DNA of 64,000 bases from Nocardia pneumoniae NBRC 100136 (GCF_000308755.1 NZ_BAGF01000152.1:62001-126000), one strand, 5' to 3'. Positions 53,576 through 62,581 are shown, numbered from the stretch's first letter. The notes: generated from the sequence alone by a model not told the origin. Numbers and translations are program-made.

Positions 53576-54468
53576 AGTACTTCGTGGCCCGCGGCGAGAC
53601 CCGTCGCTTGGACGGGCTTACCCGGCATGAGCTACGCGGTGAGTTCCTCCAATGCGGCGATGGAATCAGTCACTACGAGCTGAGCGGGCCCGCCGGGGCA
53701 GAAACCGTCGTCTTCGCGGGCGGTCTCACTGTCCCCCTGTTCTACTGGGATGAACTCGCCGCCGAACTCCACCGGCGGGGATTCCGCACGCTTACCTACA
53801 GCGCCTACGGACGGGGCTATTCCGATCGGGTGCAGGCACGCTACGACGAGGCGCTGTTCGTGCGGCAACTCACCGACCTGACCGAGCGCCTGGAGTTGTC
53901 CGAGCCGTACCACCTCGTCGGAACTTCGATGGGTGCGCTGGTGAGCATGGCTTTCGCCGAGCGGCACGTCGACCGGTTGGCTACCTTGACGTTGGCGGGC
54001 CCCGCTGGGTTGCAGCCCGCACCTGCCGCCGCACGGCTGTTGCGCCACGAGTTCTTGGGAACCGTCCTGGCCAAGAGTCTGGGTAGCAGAATGCTCGACC
54101 GGCACCTCTCGCACAACGTGCGCGATCCGCAGCAGTCCGCGGCACTCACCGCAATGGTGCGGGAGTGCTACCAGTTCGAAGGCTCGATCTACGCGTTGGC
54201 CGCCACGATCGCCGACTTTCCGCTGGGCGGCCGCCAGGATCTCTACCGGCGAACCGGCCACCTGCCGGTGCCGAAGATGCTGCTGTGGGGCGATCGAGAT
54301 CAGGTCACTCCTATCAGGAGCTTCGACGAGGTGTGCGCGTTGCTGATGCCCACCGAGTCGCACATCTTCTCGCCCTGCGGGCACATGGTCCCCTATGAGG
54401 AGCCCGTCCAAATGAGTTCCCGATTCGCCGCTTTCGTCGACGCCGCCAAGGAAGGGACGCACCGATGA
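53572..54468 (+). CDS. Alpha/beta hydrolase
   Basis: 298 residues from the ATG at 53572, overlapping the previous stop. Nucleophile elbow LVGTSMGALVSM, catalytic Asp in LLWGDRDQVTP, His in PCGHMVPYEEP. The lid region (residues about 140-220) is longer than in the first hydrolase, and the two share only the fold pattern. Four-base overlap with the monooxygenase gene. Two different hydrolases in one operon suggest sequential or alternative cleavage steps. Confidence 0.88.
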   Translation: MKYFVARGETRRLDGLTRHELRGEFLQCGDGISHYELSGPAGAETVVFAGGLTVPLFYWDELAAELHRRGFRTLTYSAYGRGYSDRVQARYDEALFVRQLTDLTERLELSEPYHLVGTSMGALVSMAFAERHVDRLATLTLAGPAGLQPAPAAARLLRHEFLGTVLAKSLGSRMLDRHLSHNVRDPQQSAALTAMVRECYQFEGSIYALAATIADFPLGGRQDLYRRTGHLPVPKMLLWGDRDQVTPIRSFDEVCALLMPTESHIFSPCGHMVPYEEPVQMSSRFAAFVDAAKEGTHR

Positions 54469-56051
54469 CGACCCAGCCGAACACCGATATCGTCGATGTC
54501 CTCGTCGTCGGCGCCGGGCCGACCGGCACCGCCTTGGCGATCGATCTGACCCGTCGCGGACGGGCGGTGCGGATCATCGACAAGGCCGCGCACGCCTTCG
54601 AGGGTTCGCGAGCGAAGGGAGTCCAGCCGCGCACCCTGGAAGTGTTCGAAGACCTCGGCGTCCTCGATGGCATTCGCGCCGGCGGAGCCGACTACCCGCT
54701 GCTGGGCATCCATGCGGGTCGGCTGAACATTCCTTGGCGCATGATCTCGCATACCGACGTGAGTTCGGATGTGCCGCACCCGAATACATGGTTGATCCCC
54801 CAATTCCGCACCGACGCCGCACTGCGCGCCGGACTGTGGCGGCTGGGCGTGTCCGTCGAATCCAACTGCGAACTGGTCGGATTCGAACAGCATCCGGATA
54901 CGGTCGTGGCGACGGTTTCCGGTCCCGACGGTGTGACCGAGATCGGCGCTCACTACCTGGTCGGTGCCGACGGTGGCGCCAGCACGGTCCGGAAAACCGC
55001 GGGCATCGGCTTCGAGGGAACAACGGACGAAGCCGATCGGGTGATCATCGTCGACGCCGTGGTGGACGGCCTTTCCCGGGACCGCTGGCATGTGTGGCCG
55101 CGTCCGGGTGGCCGGTTCGTCGGTGCGTGTCCGCTGCCGCATTCCGATCGGTTTCAGGTGATGATCCGTCTGCGCCCCGATGAGGAGCCCGATCTCGACG
55201 AGGACAGCCTGAACGCTCGCATCCGCAAGCAGACCGGCGACAAACACATCCGTTTGTCGCATATCAGCTGGAAGTCGGTGTTCCGCCCCAACATTCGCCT
55301 GGCTGAACGCTACCGTTCGGGTCGGGTGTTCGTCGCCGGTGACGCCGCTCATGTCCATCCCCCCACGGGTGCGCAAGGACTGAACACCGGTGTGCAGGAC
55401 GCCTACAACCTGGGCTGGAAACTCGGTCAAGTGCTCGCCGGCGCACCGGACAGCCTGCTCGACACCTACGAAGCCGAGCGTCAGCCGATCGCGGCCGGGG
55501 TCTTGGGCTTGTCGATCGAGAAGTATCAGGGTTTGTCCAAGCTTGACCCGTCGTCCATCAAACGCGGTGATGACGAACGCCAGCTGGGCCTCCATTACCG
55601 CGGCGGCCCCCTGGCGGCGGATGATGCCCAACGAACCGCGACGCTGCGGGTGGGCGATCGCGCACCGGATGCGAGGCTGCTCAGCACGACAGGGGGATCG
55701 CAACGGCTGTTCGATCTCTTCGCCGGACCGCATTTCACCGCAATCGCCTACGGTCCCGCGGCGGCCGAGGACCTGGCCGCACTGCCGTGGCCCGCGAGGG
55801 GCGCGGGGCTGAAACGGGTCACCGTCGACAGTGGTGATCAGGCGGAGGCGGATGTGGTCCTCGCCGACATCACCGAGTCCTTTGCCCGGATCTATGGCCT
55901 GACCGACTCCACCCTGCTGCTGATCCGCCCCGACGGTTACATCGGCTCGATCGCCACCACCGACTGGACCGCGCGCACATTGAAGTCCGTCATCGCGATG
56001 ACCCCGGCAGTCGGATCCCCCGTGACACACATCATCGGGAGGGAGGAGTGA
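54465..56051 (+). CDS. FAD-dependent aromatic hydroxylase (PheA/TfdB type)
   Basis: 528 residues. FAD loop VLVVGAGPTGTALAIDLTRR, the VGADGGASTVRK motif (DG fingerprint), GDAAHVHPPTGAQGLNTG (GD fingerprint) and a C-terminal thioredoxin-like domain from about residue 395 (RVGDRAPDARLLSTTGG) typical of phenol-hydroxylase relatives. Uses NAD(P)H and oxygen to hydroxylate a ring or similar substrate. Last clear gene of the hydrolase operon. A degraded paralogue lies at 18486-19396 behind operator A, so the gene and operator have travelled together. Confidence 0.9.
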   Translation: MTTQPNTDIVDVLVVGAGPTGTALAIDLTRRGRAVRIIDKAAHAFEGSRAKGVQPRTLEVFEDLGVLDGIRAGGADYPLLGIHAGRLNIPWRMISHTDVSSDVPHPNTWLIPQFRTDAALRAGLWRLGVSVESNCELVGFEQHPDTVVATVSGPDGVTEIGAHYLVGADGGASTVRKTAGIGFEGTTDEADRVIIVDAVVDGLSRDRWHVWPRPGGRFVGACPLPHSDRFQVMIRLRPDEEPDLDEDSLNARIRKQTGDKHIRLSHISWKSVFRPNIRLAERYRSGRVFVAGDAAHVHPPTGAQGLNTGVQDAYNLGWKLGQVLAGAPDSLLDTYEAERQPIAAGVLGLSIEKYQGLSKLDPSSIKRGDDERQLGLHYRGGPLAADDAQRTATLRVGDRAPDARLLSTTGGSQRLFDLFAGPHFTAIAYGPAAAEDLAALPWPARGAGLKRVTVDSGDQAEADVVLADITESFARIYGLTDSTLLLIRPDGYIGSIATTDWTARTLKSVIAMTPAVGSPVTHIIGREE

Positions 56052-56627
56052 ACCGCGGCGGCTCACCCGTCCTGGTGGGCTCAGCTATGGACGAGGGGTG
56101 CGCGATCACGCTGCGGCGACATCCCGTGTGGTGCGGATACCTCGCCGACTTGACGAGGTTCGGGTTTCGAATGCCCGAGGAAGGTCCGGCTGCCGCCATC
56201 GGCGTCGCTGAGGGCGCGTTCATGAGATTGGGAATGCGATGTTGTGGCACTTGATGGTCGATTTCGGTCTGGGTTCCCCGTTGCATTTCGTCGCCTCTCG
56301 CGAGGCGGCCGTAACGTTCGCGCGGGAGGTGATCGATAAGGGCTGGGCGCGGGCCGCCGCCGTCGATGATCGCGTAGACCAGAGCTACCCCACGATGCCG
56401 TGCCAATTCCTGTATGCGCCGGCGAGTGGGATGAACCCCGCGCGAACCTTCTGAAACGCCCGATAGATCGAGGCTGCGCGGTGAAGCACTTCACCGCGCA
56501 GCCGTTCTAGCAGCGTAGGTGAATGCGTGGGCCGTGATTGGCGGTCCATCCAGGTGGTTTCGTGACCGAAGCGCGCCACATGCCGCTTCGACCTTCTCGC
56601 CCGCAGTAGTGCGGATATTGCCAAGTA
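56052..56627. other. Stretch after the monooxygenase operon; at most short genes
   Basis: A GTG at 56048 overlaps the monooxygenase stop with AGGGAGGAG before it and opens 68 codons (LRRHPVWCGYLADLTRFGF). A second frame from 56239 gives 71 codons (LHFVASREAAVTFAREVIDK). They could be one frame-shifted small gene coupled to the operon. Neither is recognised. The last 150 bp are promoter region for the MFS gene. Confidence 0.4.
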
Positions 56628-56652
56628 ATATCAGCCACACCGTTGCCGATTC
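56628..56652. promoter_or_regulatory. 25-bp operator, site H
   Basis: ATATCAGCCAC, ACC, GTTGCCGATTC. Two or three positions off consensus. Centre 44 bp before site I. Confidence 0.72.
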
Positions 56653-56671
56653 GATTGGACAGAAGCGATCG

Positions 56672-56696
56672 ATAACGGCAACGATGTTGCCATTAT
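56672..56696. promoter_or_regulatory. 25-bp operator, site I
   Basis: ATAACGGCAAC, GAT, GTTGCCATTAT: both halves exact, a perfect palindrome apart from the spacer. Its last two bases begin the ATG of the MFS gene at 56695. Confidence 0.88.
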
Positions 56697-57960
56697 GGTC
56701 ACTCGATTAGCAATGCACGACACCCTTCCCTCGTATCCGCACTGCCCGATCGCGCGCGGACCCCGCATCAGGTCGATGGCTCAAATCGCCTACGCCTTCG
56801 CCGTGGTCATGCTCGGCACGACCCTGCCGACGCCGCTGTACACGCTGTATGCCGCCCAACTCGGCTTCTCCATCGGCATGTCCACCACGATTTTCGCCGC
56901 CTATGCCGCCGGAGTCGTGGCGGCGCTAATTCTGTTCGGCCGATGGTCGGACACGCTCGGACGCCGACCACTACTCATTGCCGGACTCGCCTGTTCCGCA
57001 GCCAGTTCGCTAGTCTTCCTCACCGCCGGGCCGGTGTGGCAGTTGCTGGTCGGACGGGCGCTCTCGGGACTGTCGGCCGGCATCTTCACCGGTACCGCAA
57101 CCGCAATGATCGTCGAAGCCGCACCTGCGAAATGGAAGAACCGAGCCACTACGGTCGCCGGCGTCGCAAATATCGGGGGATTGGGCATAGGGCCAACACT
57201 GTCGGGGGTGCTGGCGCAGTATGTCCCTTGGCCACTGCACAGCGTCTTCGCTGTGCACCTGGCGATGATCGGGGTAGCTGCGCTCGCGATCGGGCATGTA
57301 AAGGAGACCGTTGCGGCGCAGCCCGGAGTTCTGCTCACCGTGCAGCGGCTGTCCATTCCGCCTCAGGCGCGGGGGGTGTTCACTCGTGCGGCGCTGGCCG
57401 CGTGCGCCGGGTTCTGCGTAATCGGTCTGTTCGCGTCGGTCGTGCCGACGTTCCTGAATGAATCCCTGCACGTTCATGACAAGGCTATGGTCGGCTTGCT
57501 GGTTTCCGCGGCGTTTGCCGCGTCGGCGGGTACCCAAGCGTTCACCAGGACGCTACCTGCCTCCAAGGCCATGATCCTCGGTTGTGCGGCCCTGATACTC
57601 AGCGCCGCGCTGCTCGCCACAGCGTTGAGCACTCGGTCGGTGGTCGTCCTCACTGCGGCCGCGCTGATGACCGGCCTCGGGCATGGCGCGAGCTTCGGCA
57701 AAGGGCTCGGCGCGGTGGTGGAAGCGGCTCCGCAATCGCAGCGCGGCGAGATCGCCTCCGCCTATTTCGTCGTGGCCTATTTCGCGATTTCCGTGCCGAT
57801 CCTGGGTGTCGGCTTCGCCGCCCAGCGCTGGAGCCTGTCCCTCATCGGAATCGTTTTCGGTGTAGTGGTCGCCGCCGTGGCCACGGCGGCGCTGGTCGGT
57901 GCGCTCTGCGCCGCCCGGCCCCGCGAGAATGTGAGACGCGAGCCCGCTATTCGGGCTTGA
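56695..57960 (+). CDS. MFS transporter
   Basis: 421 residues from the ATG at 56695, in the operator register (an ATG at 56713 is possible). Twelve membrane helices; motif A GRWSDTLGRRPLLIAG between helices 2 and 3. The N-terminal half has VMLGTTLPTPLYTLY and GRALSGLSAGIFTGTATAMIV, close to the drug/metabolite-proton antiporter group. The second half has a matching motif region around GHGASFGKGLGAVVE. No Shine-Dalgarno site, as for the hydrolase gene. Likely imports the regulon's substrate or exports a toxic intermediate. Confidence 0.88.
   Translation: MVTRLAMHDTLPSYPHCPIARGPRIRSMAQIAYAFAVVMLGTTLPTPLYTLYAAQLGFSIGMSTTIFAAYAAGVVAALILFGRWSDTLGRRPLLIAGLACSAASSLVFLTAGPVWQLLVGRALSGLSAGIFTGTATAMIVEAAPAKWKNRATTVAGVANIGGLGIGPTLSGVLAQYVPWPLHSVFAVHLAMIGVAALAIGHVKETVAAQPGVLLTVQRLSIPPQARGVFTRAALAACAGFCVIGLFASVVPTFLNESLHVHDKAMVGLLVSAAFAASAGTQAFTRTLPASKAMILGCAALILSAALLATALSTRSVVVLTAAALMTGLGHGASFGKGLGAVVEAAPQSQRGEIASAYFVVAYFAISVPILGVGFAAQRWSLSLIGIVFGVVVAAVATAALVGALCAARPRENVRREPAIRA
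57941..57957. terminator. Small hairpin at the MFS stop codon
   Basis: AGCCCG, CTATT, CGGGCT: a 6-bp perfect stem with a 5-base loop that ends one base before the stop codon. No T run. Weak. Confidence 0.35.
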
Positions 57961-58075
57961 GTGAATCACTCTGCGGCGCGCCCTCCGAGCCCGTCCACGA
58001 GTCGTTCTCGTCGACGGCACTGGCTTTCACGCCCTCCGCGCTCGGAACCGGCATCGCCTGTTGACATCGAGCTCA

Positions 58076-58100
58076 ATAATGGCAACACTGTTACCATTAT
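58076..58100. promoter_or_regulatory. 25-bp operator, site J
   Basis: ATAATGGCAAC, ACT, GTTACCATTAT. A near-perfect palindrome without a visible partner. An ATG one base further (58102) opens only 18 codons; the acyltransferase gene begins 163 bp downstream. Confidence 0.82.
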
Positions 58101-58263
58101 AATGGATGCACTTTGCCCGTCGCACTTGTGTCGGATCGGAGGCGGTCATGAATCCTGACCGTCGCTTGTTGCTGCGTGTCAGGGAACTTCCCCGTCGCCA
58201 GCCGTTCGTACCATCTCTCGGAAATCCCTATCCCTTCTGACGATTAGGATTTGAAGGCTCGCC

Positions 58264-59031
58264 ATGCTCGGCCGATCAACCAAAACTCGCGTATCGGGTG
58301 CCCCCGCTGTCACTTTCGGCAATCGGGACGCGGTTTACGATTTCTACCGCGAGCATCGTCCAGACCTGCTGCGAGCAAAGCTGTCCTGCGCCGTCATGAG
58401 CCATCGCTTCCGGCCCAGGGTGGCGTATGCAGACGGCGCCCGCGCCGAGTTGGCGCAGCTGATCCGCGCGGACGCGCGCTTGATCATCTCCATCAATCAC
58501 CTCAGCACCCAGGACCCCTACCTCTTGGCTGGACTCGCCTGGCGCAGCGTGTTCCGCCCGAGGATCGGCCGCATTCGAGTGCTGGCGAAGGACGAGCTGT
58601 TCAACGATCCACAGCACCGCACCCGAATCGACGCGATGGGCGGCATCCCCGTCTTCCGTGGCAAGGACCACGGGATACGCGCCGCGCACGCCGCCGGAAT
58701 GCAGCTGATAGATACCTGCGTATATCGTTTGGCCAGCGGCGATGACCTGGCGATCTTCCCGGAGGGAACCTGCAATGAAACCGACCCGACCCGAGTGCAG
58801 CCGATCGGCACCGGTATCGGGCACATCCTCGCACGTGCACGAGATGCCGGTATCGCACCGACATTGGTGTGTATCGGCCTCAGCTACGGTCTCGACACCG
58901 CCGACGTGGAGTCGGCCAGCTTCTACCTCGACTCTCCGTGCACCAACCTTCCCAACCGTCCAACAGAAATCAGTCGAATGGCCTCCGCGCGCATGCAACA
59001 AGCCCTCGACGGCGCACTACGAAGCTACTGA
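58264..59031 (+). CDS. PlsC-type 1-acylglycerol-phosphate acyltransferase
   Basis: 255 residues from the ATG at 58264. Acyltransferase motif I INHLSTQD (His and Asp five apart), motif II region RIRVLAKDELF, motif III FPEGTCNETD and motif IV region VCIGLSYG. Makes phosphatidic acid or a related ester in the membrane. It has no N-terminal membrane helix, unlike many PlsC proteins. Downstream of operator J, so it may remodel lipids when the regulon's hydrophobic substrate is taken up. Confidence 0.85.
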   Translation: MLGRSTKTRVSGAPAVTFGNRDAVYDFYREHRPDLLRAKLSCAVMSHRFRPRVAYADGARAELAQLIRADARLIISINHLSTQDPYLLAGLAWRSVFRPRIGRIRVLAKDELFNDPQHRTRIDAMGGIPVFRGKDHGIRAAHAAGMQLIDTCVYRLASGDDLAIFPEGTCNETDPTRVQPIGTGIGHILARARDAGIAPTLVCIGLSYGLDTADVESASFYLDSPCTNLPNRPTEISRMASARMQQALDGALRSY

Positions 59032-59308
59032 GGCAATCTCACGTACGCTGTCGGCGTCGAGGCACGACCCAGTTCGTCGGTAGACGAAGCGCAAACTTTT
59101 GCCGATGACCAGCAGATTCTGGCTGCCACCTCGAGCGCCCACCAACTAGCCGTTGCCGGCCCGAGGCGGTTCATCCCTGGCCCGTGAGGGCGGTACTCCG
59201 GAGCCGGTCCCGGTGGTGTTGACGCCGACCGGGCCACCCCAGTACGGCAGGCTCGGGTTCACCGACCCGGCGAGTTCGGGGGTGATCTTTACCAGCGCGA
59301 TGTCGGTC

Positions 59309-59446
59309 TACAAGCACCGCAACGTGGTCGAACGCTGCTTCAACCGACTCAAACAGTTCCGTGGCCTGGCCACCCGCTACGCCAAACGCGCCGCCTACTA
59401 CCACGCCGAACTAACCATCGCCGCGATCATCCTGTGGCTGCGGTGA
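59309..59446 (+). mobile_element. IS5-family transposase stump
   Basis: Forty-five codons: SVYKHRNVVERCFNRLKQFR, GLATRYAKRAAYYHAELTIA and AAIILWLR before the stop. This is the conserved end of IS5-type (DDE) transposases, where VERCFNRLKQFR contains the catalytic Glu. Everything upstream is missing. It overlaps the start of the integrase stump. Confidence 0.8.
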
Positions 59447-59458
59447 ATTACAGGACAG

Positions 59459-59760
59459 GCGCTAACCCGATGGGCTTGTTGTTCCCGGCACGCAACGGGT
59501 CGCTACGCAACCCGAACAACTTCGGCCGCACCTGGCGCGCCGCCCGCGGCGAGGACTTCGCATGGGTCACTCCGCGCACCTTCCGCAAGGGCGTGGCGAC
59601 CGCGGTCGATCACGCCTTCGATGACCCCGAACGCGCCACCCGCCAGCTCGGCAACACTCGCGAGGTCGCCAAGACCCACTACATCGACGTGCCCGAAACG
59701 GTGCCCGACAACCGGGCCGTGCTCGAAGCCTGGGCACGCGGGGAGAGCCCGAAAACGTGA
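59459..59760 (+). pseudogene. Tyrosine recombinase (integrase), C-terminal stump
   Basis: About 100 codons: LRNPNNFGRTWRAARG, the Arg of box II in TPRTFRKGVATAV (where HxxR is usual), RATRQLGNTREVAKTHY (LGH replaced by LGN) and the nucleophile Tyr in HYIDVPE. The N-terminal half is gone, so it is inactive. Its end points at the tRNA-Pro 3' end 88 bp away, the classic place for an integrase next to its attachment site. Confidence 0.8.
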
Positions 59761-59807
59761 GATTTCTGTGAGATGGGTCGAATCCCGAGCCCTTGCTGCT
59801 GAATGAG

Positions 59808-59841
59808 AAAACCCCTTCCGATGCAGGTCGGAAGGGGTTTT
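59808..59841. terminator. Bidirectional terminator
   Basis: AAAACCCCTTCCGA and TCGGAAGGGGTTTT are perfect complements (14 bp) around a six-base loop, giving a T run on both strands. Serves the tRNA gene (minus) and the integrase stump (plus). Confidence 0.85.
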
Positions 59842-59847
59842 CCGGTG

Positions 59848-59921
59848 TCGGGCTGACAGGATTTGAACCTGCGACCACTTGACCCCCAGTCAAGTGCGCT
59901 ACCAAACTGCGCCACAGCCCG
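59848..59921 (-). tRNA. tRNA-Pro (anticodon GGG)
   Basis: Minus strand: acceptor CGGGCTG pairs with CAGCCCG. D-arm GCGC-GCGC, anticodon stem CTTGA-TCAAG with loop CTGGGGG (anticodon GGG), and T-arm GGTTCAAATCC are all in place. CCA is not encoded. Its 3' end faces the integrase stump, so it is the likely attachment site of the neighbouring accessory region. Confidence 0.95.
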
Positions 59922-60223
59922 TTGCGTCCGCTTCGCGGTGCTCGAAGAGATTACCGCACGAGCCGGGACGGGAGCTAATCGCCTAGTCAGAGAGGGTTCG
60001 GGACGGTGGTCCCGGTGGGGGAGTGCGCCAGCCGGTCGGGGCCGAGGAGGAGGGTGCGGGCGGCTGGGTGGGCGTGTGCCGTCACCCGTGTGAGGTGCGG
60101 CTGTGTCATCACCATCCGGGGCGTGCGCCGAGCACGAATAGCGAGTACCGCGCTACTCGGGATTTGGGTGGTTGTGGGGGCTAGGTTCATGCTGGTGCTC
60201 GGTCGGCGGGGAAGGAGATCACG

Positions 60224-61876
60224 GTGCCCACGGTGAATTTCGGTACGAAGGATGATCCTGGGTTCGAGCTCGAGGAGAGTCCGGATCTGATCGTGGTGCG
60301 GACCCATAGTGGGCGTGGGATCCGGCGGAAAACCGGGTCGGTGGCCACGCCGCTGGCCGGTGAGCTCGATGACGCCACATTGGTGCAGGCCTTCCCGGAG
60401 GCGGGGGTGGAGGTGTATCGGCTGCCCGCGGGGGCTTCGGTGGAGGAACGCAAACCCGTGCTGAACGAGGCGCCGGAGGTGCGGTTCGCCGGGCGTGTGC
60501 TGGTGGATCCGGGTACCGAGGAGCCGGTGCTGTACACGGAGAACATCTTCGTGAAGTTCGTCGACCGGGTCGATCACGAACATTGTCTGGACGTCTTGGC
60601 GACAGCGGGTCTGCGGGTCAAAGAGGTGGTCACGTATGCGACGAACGCCTATTTCACCGCGGCGCCGGAGGGCACCGGTCAGCGGGTGTTCGATATCGCG
60701 AATTCGCTGCTGAGTCGCGACGACGTCGAGTACTGCCACCCGGAGCTGATCCGGCGCCGTTCCCGCAAGGCGATCTTCCCGCAGCAGTGGCACCTGAAGA
60801 AGACGGTGATCGGCGGCGTGCCGGTCGACGCGCACGCCGCGGTGGAAGCGGCCCACACCGTCACGCGCGGGGCCGGGGTGACGATCGCGATCATCGATGA
60901 CGGTGTCGACATCGACCATCCCGAGTTCAGCGGTGGCCGGAAGGTGGTCGCGCCGCGCGACGTCACCATGCAGATCAACGATCCGCGGCCCAAGGACATG
61001 TTCGGCACCGGCCCCGACCGCGGTGAGAACCACGGCACGGCGTGCGCGGGTGTGGCGTGCGCGAACGGCAAGGCGGGGGCGTCGGGAGTGGCGCCGGAGG
61101 CCGCGCTGATGCCGATCCGGCTCGCCTCGGGCCTCGGATCGCAGGCTGAGGCGCGCGCCTTCGTGTGGGCCGCCGATCACGGCGCCGACGTCATCTCGTG
61201 CAGTTGGGGTCCGCCGGACGGCGCGTGGTTCCGGCCGAACGACTCGCTGCACAACAAGGTGGTGCCGCTGCCCGCGAGCACGCGGTTGGCCATCGAACAC
61301 GCCGTCACCACCGGACGCGGCGGTAAGGGTTGTGTGGTGCTGTTCGCGGCGGGCAACGGCAACGAGTCCGTCGACAACGACGGCTACGCCAGTTTCGCCA
61401 AGGTCATCGCCGTCGCGGCCTGCAATGACACCGGAAAACGCAGTGTGTACAGCGATTTCGGGAAAGCGGTGTGGTGCGCCTTCCCCAGTAGCGACTTCGG
61501 GCACAGGCCGTTCGGGCATCCGGCCCCGCTCACTCCGGGCATCTGGACGGTCGACCGGCGCGGCCGCGACGGCTACAACCCGGGCGATCCCCAGTCGGGC
61601 GATGGAGCGGGCAACTACACCAACGACTTCGGCGGCACCTCCAGCGCTTGCCCGGGAGCTGCGGGCGTGGTGGCTCTGGTGTTGTCGGTGAATCCGGATC
61701 TGAGGTGGCACGAGGTCAAGAACCTGCTGAAAGGGGCCTGCGACAAGATCGATCCGCAGGGCGGCCGCTACGGCGTGGACGGGCACAGCGACAAGTACGG
61801 GTACGGCCGACTCAACGCGCTCACCGCGGTTCGAGCGGCCCGGCCCGCGGTGCCCAGTCCGCTGCCGGTGCGCTGA
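60224..61876 (+). CDS. Subtilisin-like (S8) serine peptidase without a signal peptide
   Basis: 550 residues from a GTG at 60224. The first 180 residues are a prodomain-like region (ENIFVKFVDRVDHEHCLDVL, then DDVEYCHPELIRRR). The catalytic domain carries Asp in IAIIDDGVDIDHPEF, His in ENHGTACAGVACA and Ser in GGTSSACPGAAGVVA. No signal peptide, Tat motif or membrane anchor, so it acts in the cytoplasm or leaves by another route. Members of this type sometimes occur in conflict or toxin-processing loci, but nothing of the kind adjoins it. Confidence 0.9.
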   Translation: MPTVNFGTKDDPGFELEESPDLIVVRTHSGRGIRRKTGSVATPLAGELDDATLVQAFPEAGVEVYRLPAGASVEERKPVLNEAPEVRFAGRVLVDPGTEEPVLYTENIFVKFVDRVDHEHCLDVLATAGLRVKEVVTYATNAYFTAAPEGTGQRVFDIANSLLSRDDVEYCHPELIRRRSRKAIFPQQWHLKKTVIGGVPVDAHAAVEAAHTVTRGAGVTIAIIDDGVDIDHPEFSGGRKVVAPRDVTMQINDPRPKDMFGTGPDRGENHGTACAGVACANGKAGASGVAPEAALMPIRLASGLGSQAEARAFVWAADHGADVISCSWGPPDGAWFRPNDSLHNKVVPLPASTRLAIEHAVTTGRGGKGCVVLFAAGNGNESVDNDGYASFAKVIAVAACNDTGKRSVYSDFGKAVWCAFPSSDFGHRPFGHPAPLTPGIWTVDRRGRDGYNPGDPQSGDGAGNYTNDFGGTSSACPGAAGVVALVLSVNPDLRWHEVKNLLKGACDKIDPQGGRYGVDGHSDKYGYGRLNALTAVRAARPAVPSPLPVR

Positions 61877-62026
61877 ACCGCCGTCCGCCGAACCGGTCAG
61901 GACAGGTGTCAGGTGAGGCGGGAGTAGGGGAGGCGCTACTCCGTAATGCGGCCGACGTGTCCCACGGCGGGTCGCGGCGTGTGTCCGCGTTCCTCGGCTG
62001 TTGGTCCGGGAGAGACTGAGTAGGTG

Positions 62027-62434
62027 ATGCAGGACAGCGATCAGCTGATCGTGGTGGACGCCGCGAATGTCGTCGGCTCGCGCCCCGATGGATGGTGGCG
62101 CGATCGTTCCGGTGCGGCACGGCGATTGCTCACGAAAATGTCCGGGCTCGAAGAGCGCTTGGAGCAACCGGCCGAGTTGATCGTCGTGCTGGAGGGAGCG
62201 GCGAAGGCCGCGGTCGCCGGTGCGTCGGATCCGGAATTCGCCGACCTGCGTGTCGTGCAGGCGGACGGTTCGGGAGATGACGCGATAGTCGGTGTGGTGG
62301 CCGCGGCGTTCGCGGCGAACGGCAATCGTCCGATCACAGTCGTGACGGCCGATCGCGGTCTCCGTGACCGTGTCGAGGCGATCGGGGCGAAGACGGTCGG
62401 TCCTCGCTGGCTACTGGACCGCATCGGGTCGTAG
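62027..62434 (+). CDS. NYN/PIN-like nuclease-fold protein
   Basis: 135 residues from the ATG at 62027 (a GTG at 62024 precedes it). Acidic residues typical of the NYN/PIN fold: VVDAANVVGSRPDGWWRDR at the first strand, GSGDDAIVGVV in the middle and VVTADRGLRDRVEAIGAK near the end. The DGWWRDR loop is characteristic of a small actinobacterial group often labelled as pyrophosphohydrolase. RNase activity is plausible, not shown. Confidence 0.7.
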   Translation: MQDSDQLIVVDAANVVGSRPDGWWRDRSGAARRLLTKMSGLEERLEQPAELIVVLEGAAKAAVAGASDPEFADLRVVQADGSGDDAIVGVVAAAFAANGNRPITVVTADRGLRDRVEAIGAKTVGPRWLLDRIGS

Positions 62435-62581
62435 CGGTGGGGACGGCGGCAGCGCGAGCCCGGCTGGCTTGCGGCACGACCGCTGCCGGGCAGGTCAGGG
62501 CTCGAACCGATATGTCGCGGCTCGGCACACCTTCGGCGTTTCACCTGTCCGTCCAGTCCGTTTTGGTGCACTCTGTGCGGT

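Noticed and set aside
59987..62167. A 726-codon open frame on the minus strand
   Set aside because: It is the mirror of the S8 peptidase gene; the sequence is His/Arg/Pro-rich without domains, as expected for the antisense of a high-GC gene.
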